64,000 nt of DNA from Enoplosus armatus (Eukaryota; Chordata; Actinopteri; Centrarchiformes; Enoplosidae), in contig NC_092188.1 of the NCBI RefSeq assembly GCF_043641665.1, positions 19,117,704 to 19,181,703 of the forward strand, in the 5' to 3' direction. The translations under genes and the position numbers were made by a program. Positions 39,886 to 53,718 of this stretch are shown here, piece after piece. The notes below the pieces were generated by a model. That model had not been told where the DNA came from and ran no database searches. It was given only the letters and a program-made list of their open reading frames with translations. The first letter of the stretch is position 1. The number at the start of each line of letters is the position of its first letter.

Positions 39886-42800
39886 AACTGTATAGATCTT
39901 AGTTCTCCATTAAGAAACCACATTGGTTCCTGACCAGTTTTTTTTGTCAGCAGTACTCCAACATGCTATCTGTGTATTCTGCCACATTTGGAAATCATAC
40001 AGCTGCACCAGTCCATTAAGTACACTGTATATGTTGGTGTTATACTTTATTGGGACACCATTGATTAGCGGCCAAGCACACCCACAGGAAAATATCCTCA
40101 TACATGTTTCTCCATGTTTCCAAAGACAAATAACCTACATACTTGTAATATAATAGTGCAATTTCCTTTTTCATATATTGATGTGTCAGGTTTTTTACAG
40201 TTACCAAGACAAGCAGCCACCAAAGCATCTGCTGAATGAGGCTAGCAAAGAAAAAAAGACATGTTCAGTGAACGCAGACTCTTTCTGGACTCATTACAGA
40301 GTGTAAGAGATAATCTTGCTGCATCGAAACCGCTGGGACAGAGACTGTCAGCTAAGATCTGTGTGTCTGTTCTCTGTGATGGCTCCACAGAGAACCTGCT
40401 CCTCTCATGTAGCTTACTACCCTGGATAGTCTGTCTGGGATTTTCTGTCTGAGGAAGTCAGAAAAAATAAAGGGTTGAATAATGCATTTTAAACAATTCA
40501 ATCGACCACTTACTGCTTATTGTTTTTAGCCGTATTCAATTATGTATTTATTTTTTTCAGCATGCTGACTGACTTTGTTAAAATGTTCTTATTGTGTTTC
40601 CAAAAAAGTTTTAAAAAGTGCCTATAATGATTTCAGCATAGTGCTCCAATCGCTGCGAGTTTTCTCTGAGAGTTTTGGACACCAGTGATAGTGTTCCGCT
40701 GACAGGACAATATGTTCTCTATAACAACATAAGGGCAGAAACAGATTTCACCATTGCAAGAACATGTGACTTTTAATGTCTTTCTTTTATTTTATTCAAA
40801 TTGACTGCTCACATGTGAAAAGGTTTGATCCCAGTTCCTAAAACATTTACATTTACAGAGATGCAAAGTTCTTTCAAAAAACTGGGTTCAAGTCATTTAA
40901 GATGACCTGACCACCATTGTGCTAGAGATACCTTAAGATCACAGTGACACTGGGAATCAAACCATTGAGCACAAATCAAGCTGCCTTTTAATCTCTTCAC
41001 CGTCATTTGAAACTTCACTTCGTCTGAGCTCATATGAGCTCTTAATTCCCCTCTGAATTACAGCAACTTTTAACGTGAGGTGTTTTGTTCTTTTAATCAC
41101 TTCCTTGTATTGAACATAGTGATTTAAATTCAGACTGAGAACAAAGACGTGCTCACAATACACTGCCAGAAAAGAGAGATTTAAGGGAGGGGAGGAGTGA
41201 TGGGGAGATAAGGAGGGAGAGGAAAGGAGATGTAACTCGCTTTTGCACATGCACTTTAGAGTAATTCGCTATGCAATTGTACATGTCAGCATCATACACT
41301 CTCAGAAAAAGGGTGGACAAGAAGAAAGTTCTCATCGTCTCCAACAAAATATCCCACGTAACACAGAGACCTAAACCTCTGGGCAGTATTTCATCCTCAG
41401 TCAGCTCAGACTTACTGAGTGTGTCTGGCTCATAAGTCAAAGCAAATGTCATTTCCTGCAATGTATTTATCCATCCTAGCTTTGTTCATAGACTGTCTTT
41501 GAACCGGATCTGAAGTATTGTTTGTGTGTATGTGTGTGTATGAGACTATATGTCATCCTCTACCTGTCAGTTAAGCCTCTTATTACCATGTATTTTTGAT
41601 TAATTGTTGTTACAGCAGAAAACTAAATGTTGATAACCTTTAAGAAGCTAGGGCGCATCAGACATAGAGTAAAAGATAATACATACTCCTGTTCATGTTC
41701 TTACTGTGCTAACATCTATATCTATCTATTAAAAGTAATGAACCTTTAACCTTTGCATTTTCAGTTGGATCATAGAAAATGTACATATAATATATAGAAT
41801 ATGGAAAATAAACTAAATATATGTGAGAGTCAGTTGTATTCTTTTTTTGTTTTTGTTTTTTTACACACATACAGTAAAGTAAAAGTTGCCTTCATTCCCA
41901 AGCATGGGTGCAGTAGGCGACTTTCCCAAAAGCTCAGTAACATTATAAACCCTCAGTCCTCCATCCACTGAACAATAGACTGAAAGAGATCAAGGCACTA
42001 AATCTGTTTGGGAAAATCACCCCTGCTCTCTCTCACCCTGCTGGACTCCAAAAAGGTGCCAGTCTTACCTGGTTATGTAGCAGCCGGGTTCAGTATTTGT
42101 TTCTGTAGGATCTTTATCGATCTTTACATTTCTCCGTGACATGAAAAACACTGGAATTGTTTAGTCAAGAAAAAATACTAGCAGATGCTCCTTGTGAAAA
42201 ATCAGTTGGACTATTTTCGAGTGGAGCTTGAAACTTTGTTTTTCTCACAATTGGATCCATGACTAGTAACAATAGTATTAATATAAGTCTTTGGTCGTAC
42301 TTGCATGCAATTTTGAGAGAAGCCTTTGCAGTGGTTTGAAATGGTGATCAAAAGAATAGACTTCTGAATATCATCCAGTCTTTTCATCCCACGTTCAGTT
42401 AGAAGCCGTTTTTTGTTGAAAGCATGTGGAAAATTACAAGTTGCATAATGGCACTTTTCAAAGTACATTGGTTCAAGATTCTTTCTGTTTTTCTTTCTTG
42501 GTCAGATTTAACAGAGGTAAGTCTTACAGGCTGAATAAAAGAAGAAGTCACATTCGGTTGGCATATTTCTTGCAGTGCACAAGTTCTCAGTGTAGCTGTC
42601 CAGGGGCAAAGCAGGCCCTCGAGGCTGTGACACACTTAAGCTTTCGGACTGCTGGCTAGCTTTGGTGTTATTCTAGACTAAACACTCTGTAAACCACAGT
42701 GGATACAAACATTTTCATTGCCAGCACAACATTAGTGTGTGTGCGTGTCTGTGAGAGACAGACAGAGGAACGGAGAAGGAGATGGAGGAAGTTTGTGTCC

Positions 42801-44191
42801 TACGTCCTGAATTGATAAACTAAAGTCTGTCAATTACTAATTACTGTATATGAGTGAAGGCTCATATCCAACATTAGTTAATTATCTCACCTCTTGGCAT
42901 GTAATGTAATTTGTTTCCCATGTATAGTATGCTTTATGGGCACTGGGCATTTTGAGATTTGATACCACATACTGAAATGTGGACTGCAGATCATGTTCTG
43001 GGTTCAATCATCCTGAAAATATTCAAACTGTCAATCAAATTTTGACAAACTGAAAAAGCTTTTCATCACTTCCTAGTTCCACTGAAACTTAGTCTGACTT
43101 AGATCTGGATTGCTGGAGATTAAAACAAAGACCACGTTAGAGATGAAGTCATTTCAGAGTGTAGGTATCGAAACTGAAAGTTTGATTCATTTTTTATTTA
43201 ATATCTCAACCACAAGCACTACTGTAACCACAAAGCCACACTTGTTGTGGTTCAGCCTATTCCTTAGTGGACACTTAAATATGCACCACCCATCCATCTA
43301 TCCACCCCTCCTCCCATTCCCTCTTTCTCCTCCCTCCTACAATATAGACCAGAGATTCTGGCCTGGAATCTGATATTGTGGGAGAAGCCGATGCAAAGGT
43401 CAATGCTTCAAACATGCGCACAGTTTTACACAGATTCCCATGATGCAATATCACAATTGACCACACATGTTAACAAATCAAAAGCTGATAAGTAATTCAG
43501 AATGACATTCACTGCCTATTAAGTATGCAAGAAGAGGAGTGGTGCACAGTTTTCAGAGTGATAGATCGCATGCAACAGGGTAGCAGGAATATCAAAACCA
43601 GAAAAGGTACCTATAAGGTACCACAGCCTCACATACTACTATTACTATATTATAGTATACTATACTATACAATACTGCTACTTGACTTGAGGAAATAGGT
43701 GTGAACTGGATGGGGAATAGGGATTTTGGATTGACTCTTAAAAGTGAAGTTAGTGAAATTCCAGTCTGTAAATTCAATGGTTTTCTTACTCAACAAAAAC
43801 AAATGGCCCAGATTCCCTTAAGGCAGCACCATGACAAACCACAGATTATTATTTCTAAAGAACATTTTGAGCATCTAAGAAGAGAAGGGGTGTCGCCGCT
43901 TTGGTTTTCTTTTTGTGGTAAAACTTCTAATCCACTGAAGATTTAACTAACACAGAATGTAGATACATCCAACAATGAGGACTTTGCAGCCTTGTTTAAC
44001 TCTGATGTAAAAATGTGACTTCAGAATTGTTGATTGAAGGCTGATGTCGTTATTCTTCAATGACTTCAATAAAAGTGATAGACTTCTTACTTTCATGAGG
44101 ACTGTGATGCATAGAACTACAAACATAATCTAAATCTAAATACATCTCAAAACCTTAATGATGTATTCTGGTGTATTATTTATTATATTCT

Positions 44192-44670
44192 TAAAAGAAT
44201 AGTTTTATTCGCTATCTCACTGAGATACTGCTCTCATGTCTGTACACTAAACATGAAGCTACTGAGAAACTGGTTAGCGTAGCTTAGCACAAAGACAGGA
44301 AACAGCTTGCTTCACTCTGTCCAAAGGTAACAAAATCTGCCTACCAGCACCTCTAAAGCTCACTAATTAACACATTATATCCCGTTTGTTTAATCCGTAC
44401 AAAAACCAAAGTTTTACAGGGTTTGTGCACCAGACTATTTCTTGGATGGTTGCCTGGCAACTGGTCCCAGCCAAGACATATTCAAGGTCCTGCTAGGTAC
44501 TTTAGAACTTTGGACATAACCAGGCTCGCTGTTCCTCTCTGCTTCCAGTCTTTGTGCTAAGCTAAGCTAACCAGCTGCTGGCGGTAGCTTCATATTTAGC
44601 CTTCAGACATGAAAGAGGTATCAGAAAGCGAATAAACATATTTCCTAAAATGTTTCTTAGTTTTCTTAGA
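44192..44670 (+). mobile_element. Teleost MITE, copy 2 (same family as 36,283)
   Basis: Same orientation and internal order as copy 1: AAACATGAAGCTAC, AGCTTAGCACAAAGACAGGA, GTACAAAAACCAAAG, ACTATTTCTTGGATGG, GTGCTAAGCTAAGCTAACCA, GGTAGCTTCATATTTA. This copy keeps a longer middle part (TCTGTCCAAAGGTAACAAAA and following) that copy 1 has largely lost. The ends are more eroded than in copy 1. Confidence 0.7.
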
Positions 44671-46939
44671 TAGACACTCAGTATCAGTTACATGTACACT
44701 GCTTATACATACACACAAGCCAGCAAAAATTATTTGAGCACACACAAGCATCTGAAACATAAAAACAGTACATATATTCTGAGTCATAGTCTCTCAGCTA
44801 GTTGACTTTCAGTTTGATGTGGCTGTTACCGACAGAAAGCTCTCCAAATATCAGCTGTTGAGGGTCTGTAGTCCCCCTAAACACACTCAGCCGCTATGAA
44901 GGCCCATTTATTGGTAATCACGTGTGTGAATGTGCTTGTGAAGTGTGAGCCCCCTTGTAAGTGTGTTTAAGTGGGGGAAGTGAGCAAGTGCGCGTGTGTT
45001 TGGGAAGGGCTGTTGTGGGGGTTGCTGTGTCTAAATGGTTTCTCGGGTTCAGCCCTAACACCAGCAGACGTCATGACACCATAATCACCCTCACACACAC
45101 ATGCACACACACACACCCCTCAACGCTATGACATGAACCTGCAAAAGAAAAACGAAAACAACCAAAGCTGTAGCCGGAGACGTCACATCTCGGGCAGGAG
45201 TTTTAGGACTGCAGTCTATAACCCATAAAAAAAAATGTTCATGGTGGGACATGAAAGTTGAACTCCATGTTGACAATCTCATCTGTTTTTGGTCTCTTTT
45301 CATCCCATGGTAGTGACAGGGGTTGTACACTTTACAGATTTGGCAATATCTGCTTAATAAAGCAACTCTCTGTGGCGTCCCGGTTTCAAACATAGCCAAG
45401 GACATTTGTTGCATGTCATTTCCTGTCATCTCTCTACTATCAACTCTATAATGAAGGCATTGAATTCCCTAAAAAAGATGCTCCTCAAAAAAAAAACGTG
45501 GTAACATTTTACACCCAAAACATGATAGCAACCATGTTGGGGATCCCAATCCTTTGTTTGCCCTGGGCACCAACACATCCAGGACTGCCCCTGCAGGATA
45601 TCATTAAAACTATTGACCAAATTCATCTCTATCTGTATAAAAGTGTCTATAATGTTTTTATATTTATTTTTTGTATTTAAATGTTCTGTGTGTGTAGCGT
45701 GAAAGGGGCTATATATTATATCAATAATTATTTTTTATGCAGCCCTGGTAGATTAGTTTGGACAGTGTAATTCACCTTTGAGTTGTAAAAACCTTCCTCA
45801 CAGTATTACAAACTGCTATTAAATGACAAATCTAAATAATGGGGTTTTTTTTTGTTTTTTTTTTACATATCCCCGTTATGAAATCAGCTTTGTGTAGGTA
45901 CTGTAGATGAAAGGGGTCATCTGAGGTCCAACAGACACATACAGTACTGGAGGAGATGAGTTGGATTACAAAGCAAAAAGAGAGACTGAGATAGAGAAAA
46001 TAAAGCTGAAAGCTGTAAGGAGGAGCGCATAATAAGCACATAGTGAGAGATGTTAAGAGAGTCTCTTTGGGTGGGCCAAGGGAGGCACTGAGGTTTAAAT
46101 CACGGCTGTTTGACTGATGTTATACACAGCCACTCTCATAAGCCTCTGCCTGGAGGATGTTTAGATGACCAGCAGCAGTAATGCACTGAGTTATGCTCTC
46201 TGTGTTTTATGGTTTTGTTAACAGCAACCCCTCCTGTAAGAACAATTAACTCCCCTTTAGTCATACCCTTTGTTTAGGTTACTATCAGCAAAATCACAAT
46301 AATTTAAGTGGATCTAAGGATACACCCTCCACTTTGTCTTTGCTGTAATAGTATTCATACACTACAAAATATTCAGTCAATTTCACCATAATATATGAAG
46401 GTGGGAGTGAAATGAAACACCTCTTGGTTGTAGGTCATGGTGATAATTATACAGATGCTTGCTGTTTCATTCTGTGAGAATGGTGCCAGTGAACATGCAT
46501 TCGTAACATGATGTTAAAAGCCTGCCTTATAACAGCTTTTCTTACGTTTTTGTCCTGTGTCTTGTGCTTTAGTCTTGCTGCAAAGCTATCTGTCCATATC
46601 TCAAACCATGAATGTTTAATGTCAGAAAAAGGACAGGGAAGGCTGATTTTATCCTGCAAGTGATATGTCCCAACACATTTTTTTTTTATGGCTTTGCAAG
46701 TAGCTGGAGAAGTGAGCTGAATTCAGAGAGAAGGAAGGATTAAGTCTACTGTGCTCCACCCAAAGATTAAATGGCACATTTGAACAGAAATGGCTCAGAA
46801 ACAGTTTCTTTCCTCTCACTCACATACAGACACAGATACTCAAACACATACACAAATGTGCACTCCCCAGGTGATACCTACAGCTCTGCTTAATGCGTTG
46901 TGAGGTAATGCTTCGTGGGAAGGATGGGGAGGTTGGAAA

Positions 46940-46955
46940 GGGGGGGGGGGGGGGG
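46940..46955. repeat. Poly-G homopolymer
   Basis: Sixteen G in a row after GGAAA, in a purine-rich context. Could form a G-quadruplex; length may be affected by sequencing error. Confidence 0.8.
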
Positions 46956-49594
46956 TATCTGGGGTGTGAGAGAGCGAGGGAGAGACTCTAGAGAAAAAGT
47001 GTCCCGCAGCTGTGTGGCTTGCATGTGTTGTTGTGTTTGGTGCCAGAAATCCAAGGAGCTCCCCCCATGAATTCATCATCAGACTGTGTCAGCTCAGACA
47101 CACCCAGTGAACAGAGGACACGAAGCAAGACCTTGATATTTGGTCACCATGTCCAATTTCTTGCATGTTTTCATTATGATTCTGTTTCATGTCTGAAAAT
47201 GCTGAAGCAGAAATAGGCCATTGTAGTGGCAGTGGTAGTAGTTATAGTAGTCTTTGAACAAAATGTCATCCTCCCTTTTCCCTTTTGTCCAACTTTACTC
47301 TAATCCCACACACTTCTCGAACCTGAGGGTCCTAAAATAGAAAGTCAGCTTAATTTAGATCCAGCAGAAACCTGATCTGTGTATCTGTCCTGGTCTGGCC
47401 CAGATCTGTACAGGAAAATGTCAGAACTTGGGTGACAGGGATTAGTGAAGCTAGCCTGAAGGAATGCTACTGCACGTGCCGTCCACTTCAGATGCAGGTT
47501 TACTACAGATAACTACAGAGTGGAGAGGAGCACACCATAACTGAGTGGAGGACAGAAAAGTCAATTAGATTAAAATACAGCACAAGCTGGTAATGAAAAC
47601 ATGCAGACTTCAATTTTACATGTAAATTAGTTCACACAGCTGTGTTCCTTGAAAGTCTTTAGAACTCCTACATATTGTGGGACTACAGGGTTCTGGGTCA
47701 CTGATATCGTCTACATTTTTTAAACATTCTCTTTTAGACTAAATGAAGGCCAATATTTTCCACAGTGTGTGTCCTCCCACTAAACCCACACATCACTGCA
47801 CCCCACTCTGAGACTCCCCTTTTAAACATGGCTGTGTGTTTAAACAGTGAGGTGATGCATTTTGGGGCTGCTGTGACCTCATGGTCTTAGACAGCTGCTG
47901 GTACGAGAATGAAGGAAGCCCCTAGCGTGCACACACACACATCACAAAGAGAGAAAAAAGGGCAAAATATCCTCATAATGCATTACAGTGTATATATGGG
48001 GGGATGGGGGAAAAGCAGCATGTGCAGAGTTGTTTTCTTGGCCACTGGGCTGTTGGCAGGACTCACAAGGCTTCAAGCTGCAGTGGGCAGGTAGTGGTTG
48101 GATTTCGTTTGCCACCAATTCCTATTTTTATACCCATAACTTTTCATTTAAAATGCTTAATGTATTGATAAAAGATGTGACCACCACTGCAGAGACCCAA
48201 CAGACCCCATATGTAATGCTGTGCTGGTGCAACTTTCAGCTGTAAGGTGAAGAGAAGTAGCAGACAACTCTATTGGACGAGGCATTTTGAAGTCGGCACC
48301 AAACTCTAGCCAACAGGTGGACTAACAACGACACAGGACCATGTTACACATTGGGATTGGCTACAGTAAACTGGGAACAAAAAAGAGGCAGAAGAATCCC
48401 AGCATGTATTGAAGCATGTTAATTAACATATTAGTAAAGATGCACAGACACATACCTGTATCTTAAGCCATGTCCTAACCCAAGCTCCTGAACTATGTTG
48501 GATATCCAGCAACCCATGAGAGCAACCCACTTCAAGATCAGGATCAAACCTATGCATATAATGTGGTTGAAGTCCTTGAAAAAGGTTGAGGATCAACACT
48601 AAATTGTAGTAGAAAGTAGTAATATGACGCACTTGACCCATATTGCATGCTCGCATGTAAACAGCTTGACACAGGGATACTGTGGGACATCAGGCTTGGT
48701 GAAGAAGAGTCACACACCGGTCAGCCCTGTGCAAGGAAATAGAGGTTTTGCAAGGGTCCTTCTCATTAAAATGGGTATGAGAGTCCTGGCCAAGCAGTCC
48801 TGCAAGATATTGGCTATCTTTCGCACATCACTAAATATTGTGATTGGGTGCAGATACACATAAACTCCATGTTAATGCCACTGTTAAGATGTTGCAGATG
48901 TTGATTCTGTGCTGTCAAATCTGTACTGGAGCCACAGCTGGCTACTCCGTTTAGAGTTGCAACAGTATTAGCTACTGCAATAGAGATAAAGAAAGCAATT
49001 TAACCTGGATATTCGTTCGAGCATGATTCAGTTGTCATGGTTACCACCATGCCATTACTTTGATGGTGCCATATGGAGAGAAGTTAATTCGGTGTTCAAC
49101 AATTTAATTTAGCCTTTAGAACTGCGTGTAATCACGACTTTAACCAAGAAGCAATATGTGGTTTGTGTTTGTGTTTTATTAATGAGCAAAGCAATAGTTA
49201 GGTACATACTAAGGTATTTTTAGCCTTACATGACAAAGACCAGGTATTTATTTGATAGGAAAAACTATAAGATGTAAATCAACAAAAGGCTGTTCCTGTA
49301 AAACCTTCTGTAAAAAGAAGTCTATTTAAAGTCTAAATTTGGCTGGCTCTGTAAGTTCAGACAAAAAGATCCTTACTTGGTATCACTGTGCTGTAATTGT
49401 GTTTGAATGACTTTTCTCTTTCTTCCTTTACTTCTGTTCCCTGAAACACTATTACAGCATTATCACTTTCTGGCAAGAGTCTTTCAGCAAACAGGTTTTT
49501 GTGAGATGTGTCTCGGGCGGTTGTCATGGCACTGAATACACACACACTGTGCAGCTGTGGCTGAAGATTGCCAAAATGTCATAAATGTGCAGAT

Positions 49595-49609
49595 TGCTCC
49601 CTCTGGTGG
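49595..49609 (-). promoter_or_regulatory. CTCF-like motif, minus orientation
   Basis: The + strand reads TGCTCCCTCTGGTGG; its complement CCACCAGAGGGAGCA differs from the CTCF core consensus (CCASYAGRKGGCR) at one central position. It lies in the has2-znf407 interval about 2 kb upstream of the candidate znf407 promoter. Motif match only; occupancy is unknown. Confidence 0.35.
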
Positions 49610-51599
49610 GGTGAAGTTAGTCTTTGTTACAGTGACACTTGTGCAGCTGAAGAACTCAGGGCCGGGTTTACTAAGGCTGCCGTGTCTGTGTTTCAGACAC
49701 AGATGTGATGCATTCTGCCCCAAACACATGCTGCTGTAGGCTATTTACCAAGCAGACGGTTTAGGCTGGAGAGTCTGCAAGGTGCGCTTCTCTCCTCATT
49801 GCATGTTCATTTAAGGGAGGAAGGAAATACACGTGTATTAAATATATGCTTATATAAATAAAAACGCATTATAAGAAACTAAAATGAAGCAATTTGGCTG
49901 TTGTTAATGAATGCAATATCTGATTAGGCCTACTGTATCGCAAACAAATAGGCTCGTGGACAGATGTTGGGGTTTGCGCTCATCAAACTTGAATTTGAAC
50001 TTAACTATCAATGAAGTGTAAAATCACAACAGATGGCAACTGAACTTTGTTTTGTTAAGTCAAGGAGTAAATCAGGCCCTGAATACACACAGATTGCTAT
50101 TACACAAGCCTTTTATAGATTGATGTTGGGACGTTAGGTATAGGGTCTAATTTGAGCTTACAAAAACAGACCATTTAAATATGTGCTCTGAGTCAGAGAA
50201 GAAAATGAGAATACTATGAAGGATGGAAAGAAAATACAAATGACAGTAACAGAAACAGTAATGTTTCTAAATATCTATTTTATATCCTTTTTCCTCCATG
50301 GCTCTGGAAATATAGTTAACGAATTGATTGATTGAAAAAACAAAAACAACAAACACATTAAAGGGGGAAAGTCTGTTGATTTCATAGCAAAACTTGAGGC
50401 ACAACGGCTAGAAGGAGGGGAGACTGAGGCAGTGGCCACCAAAGCCAGCCTCCCCTCTTTTAATAGACAACTAATGGAGAAAAATGAATGATGAATCCTA
50501 ATGAAAAATGGGGGACGGGGGAGGACGGGGTATGTGTTTCCAACCATCCATGTCATATAATTTTGACTGTGATGAATTAAAGAAAATGATTGCAAAGTAA
50601 ACTGTGTATTCATTGCAGGAGGTATCATTTATCACCTCCTGACCTGTCAGACTACTTAATCAATTAATGCCCATGCATTAATCCATCTTCAGTCTTTCCA
50701 TAAAGCTAACACAGGATGTCAAATGGAAGTGGTGATTCATCACAGGCTGACCATTGGAGAAAAAAAATATACACTGCCTCTGTATAGATCACATGCTGAA
50801 CCTCATTTTAAATAAATACAAGAATTAAAAAATGTCTTATATTCACATAACATTTTAATGACAGTTCAGTAAGGTAAAAGAAAAGCATATAGTCTATTTT
50901 GTAAGACTATAACACATATTTAGTTCTTAGTTTTTTCTATTTTTACTTTACAAGAAAAGACTAGCAGAAATATTCTATTTGAAATATTTTTTTAATTTCA
51001 AGAGTTTTTAAAAGTTCAAACAAAAGCACAACTCGCTCACATGGCCACTATATATTACTAATACTGCAGAAATGTAATGAAATGTGCTTTAACATGGCAA
51101 CCTATAGATTGCAGATGGTATTCTGCACAAGAAGACTTCACCTCAGCTTCAAGCCAGGTACGCATCGTGATGTTAGTCCTCCTTAAGTAATAATACCTTT
51201 TATAGAAGAATAGAGACATCCACATCCAAAAGCAGTAAATTGTGTAATCATTTAAACTAAAAAGTACAAATTCAATTTCATATCTGTGCAAGATGCTCCG
51301 CCTGGCTGGCCATGTACATTACTGTAAAGCATGACCTTAAATGCATTAAATTCTGACTGGGTGTGTTGTTATCATGGTTGTACGAGTTACAATGCTCAGC
51401 AGCAGCAGTGGAAGCTTTAAAATATTCACCCGTGGCGTCTTGGCATTCTCTAACGAGTCTTCAAATGTCACCAATTTCAATGTATTGCCTTTAATTTTGG
51501 TTTGGTTCATTCGGTTTTCCCACGGAACGGGAATGCATCATGTGACCAAATCAGCTGAAGAAGAAAAAAAGAGAAGCCGCGGGCAGCAAGGACGCCTTC

Positions 51600-51686
51600 T
51601 CGTGTGACGCATGGCTCACGCTACGGTACGCCATTTGTGTCTAGCAGCAAAAAGCGCGGACAGTGGAAATAGTCGTATAACAAGAG
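51600..51686 (+). other. znf407: Candidate non-coding first exon and promoter of znf407
   Basis: A CpG-containing segment (CACGCTACGGTACGCC, then AAAAAGCGCGGACAG) ends in a strong donor, AACAAGAG|GTAAGT, at 51,686. Local base composition changes sharply from the AT-rich DNA on its left. GCCATTTGTG resembles a YY1 site of the kind found just downstream of transcription starts. The 5' end is unknown. Confidence 0.5.
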
Positions 51687-51999
51687 GTAAGTTTAATTGA
51701 GGTTAGGGTGTATTGTCTAATCATTGCTCGAGTTACTTTTACTGAAACGATAAACGCCTCTCTGGAGTGTTTTCAAGCACTGTTTCGTTAAAATAGAATA
51801 CTGTTTCAGAGGTCGGTGTTAGCCTCCTTTTTGGGCCTCTGTGCTGCCGTCGTTTTCTAAGCCTCGGAGCGGTCTAGACCCGCCTTTGTCCCGCTGTGAT
51901 TGGATCACACAGCCGATGTAGCAATTTAATTGGACGCACTCTGTGTATCTCAAAATACAGTTTGGAAACATCGCTGGTTAGCATGTTAGCCGCAGTAAG

Positions 52000-52036
52000 C
52001 AGCAGCGACAACAGCAGCAACAACAGCAGCAGCAAA
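52000..52036. repeat. Impure (CAG/CAA)n trinucleotide repeat
   Basis: GCAGCAGCGACAACAGCAGC then AACAACAGCAGCAGCAAAG in presumed znf407 intron 1. Non-coding here. Confidence 0.75.
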
Positions 52037-53451
52037 GATACTCTGTAAACCGTCTCTGGCTACAGTATGCTCAACAACTTAACCTGATTTGTGTCCTGCT
52101 GCAAGAGTCGTTTATGCCATGAAAAGAGTTTTCATCCCGTATTTTACAATGCGACAGTGGATGTTTTACGTTGCCGTTGCAGATTCCAACGTGCAGTGTA
52201 AAACCTGTTCGGCTAACTTAATATTACTTCTTAAGCTAGCGCATGTTTGGTAGTGAAACCGTTGGACATTTACCCAGATATATAACTTAGCAAGTCGGCA
52301 ATGTTGCAAAATTGTGATTGAAGTCTTGTTAAATGACAACGGAGCTGAACCAGAGGCTGACACAGCATGAATGCGGTTCCGATACAGTTGCCCTCTGTCC
52401 AGATATTATAACGTTGCGTTCTCCGCTATGTGGAGGCAACGTAATACCGAAATCCCAATTAATAACCCATAACACAAGTTTGACACGAATTAACAGCCTT
52501 AATAAGTAACCTACAAGTCACTCTTCATTTCGGCGTACAATCAGCTCAACGTTAGCGACCACATAAATGTAAATTCCAACATATGGCCCTTCTGTTAATG
52601 CTGCAGTCATACTCCACCAAAATATTCTGTGGATGGCGGTAGTGAGCACAATGAGCTCATTCTCAAGTTGGACATTGAAATAAAATGCTCATTGGTTGAC
52701 CTCATCGGAACTCCCATGAACCCCTAAGACCAATTTTTATGGATACTACATTTACGTTTACATTTGCAGTACAGATAGGCTGAGGCTTGTCAGCTGAAGT
52801 AAGGCATGATGCACACTAAGTCTAGGAAAGGGACAGTATCCAGTATATCACTCAAATCCTTGCCAATAACAGGATGGAATTTAGATGGAAGGTATAATGC
52901 TAAATGATTTTTAACCTAGAAAAACATGGATCATGGAAAATTGGCTGAAACAATATTAGCTGTTCAAGATGTTCCAGATATGTTACACAATGTATTATAT
53001 GTTTTTTGAGAAAGCTGCAAATAAGACAAACAAGAAAATTAAGAAAGATTTTCATCACATTCAGTTTAAGTACACATATGTGGTAAAAAGAAGCATGCTG
53101 CAAATACAGAACATAGAAGCAAACAGAAGCACTTCAGTTGCAGTGCATAGAGCTGTCTTGGCCATTGTAAAATTACATTTCAACTTTAGCATAAAAATGG
53201 ACACGTTCAAACTAATGCAAGTATTAAAAATATGATTATTCATAATTCAATGTTAAGCTATACTTAACATACTATTGCTGATCTAATTGTGGCAATGACT
53301 AGCTCTACTGAATCATGTCTACAAGCATTTACTAATTAATCTTATACCAGCAATGACATACAAATACTCCATTAAATGAGTGTAACTTAAGTGGACTTGT
53401 TTTTTCTCATTTAATAAGCAGCAACATGCTGGCATGTATTTCTGCCTGGAA

Positions 53452-53464
53452 CCACTAGATGGCG
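53452..53464 (+). promoter_or_regulatory. CTCF-like motif, plus orientation
   Basis: CCACTAGATGGCG agrees with the CTCF core consensus (CCASYAGRKGGCR) at every position. It lies in presumed znf407 intron 1, about 190 bases before the first coding exon. Motif match only. Confidence 0.4.
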
Positions 53465-53653
53465 AAATTTACTTGCGTTAAGTCAGATAGTGTTGTTGAA
53501 GGATTGATCACTTTTCAGAAGCTTGTGGTTAATTACAGAAGTTGTGGCTAATGCACTCAACTTGTTTACAGAATTGTCTTTCATTCACTGAATTATGTTT
53601 CAGAAAACTGAAGATGCCAAACATAAAATCTGTGTCTTTTTTTTCCCCCCTAG

Positions 53654-53718
53654 GAGTTTGATTCCGTTTTGATGGTAACGATCAACCTCACTGTTATGTG
53701 ATTATAGCAGGATATGAT
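53654..53718 (+). other. znf407: znf407 5' UTR part of the first coding exon
   Basis: A strong acceptor (T-run, C-run, TAG) ends at 53,653. The 65 bases to the ATG at 53,719 have no in-frame upstream ATG; an out-of-frame ATG lies at 53,714. The exon would pair with the donor at 51,687 to remove an intron of 1,967 bases. Confidence 0.55.

Larger units (their letters stand above)
36845..44190. other. Gene-poor interval rich in CA microsatellites
   Basis: No coding sequence recognised. CA runs at 38,484-38,537, 38,943-38,970 and 39,120-39,139 create several spurious frames. One dispersed repeat lies at 39,513-39,885. Confidence 0.6.
44671..51500. other. Gene-poor interval upstream of znf407
   Basis: No coding sequence recognised. 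Contains a poly-G run (46,940-46,955) and a CTCF-like motif (49,595). Otherwise AT-rich unique-looking DNA. Confidence 0.6.
51687..53653 (+). other. znf407: Presumed znf407 intron 1
   Basis: No coding sequence is recognised. The 5' part is relatively CpG-rich and holds an impure CAG microsatellite (52,000-52,036). A CTCF-like motif lies at 53,452. Confidence 0.5.

Noticed and set aside
43701..43946. 81-codon + strand frame
   Set aside because: Looks less low-complexity than its neighbours, but no family was recognised and no splice or start context supports it.
53698..53718. GTG start seven codons before the znf407 ATG
   Set aside because: Non-AUG start in a eukaryotic gene with a good ATG just downstream; no reason to prefer it.
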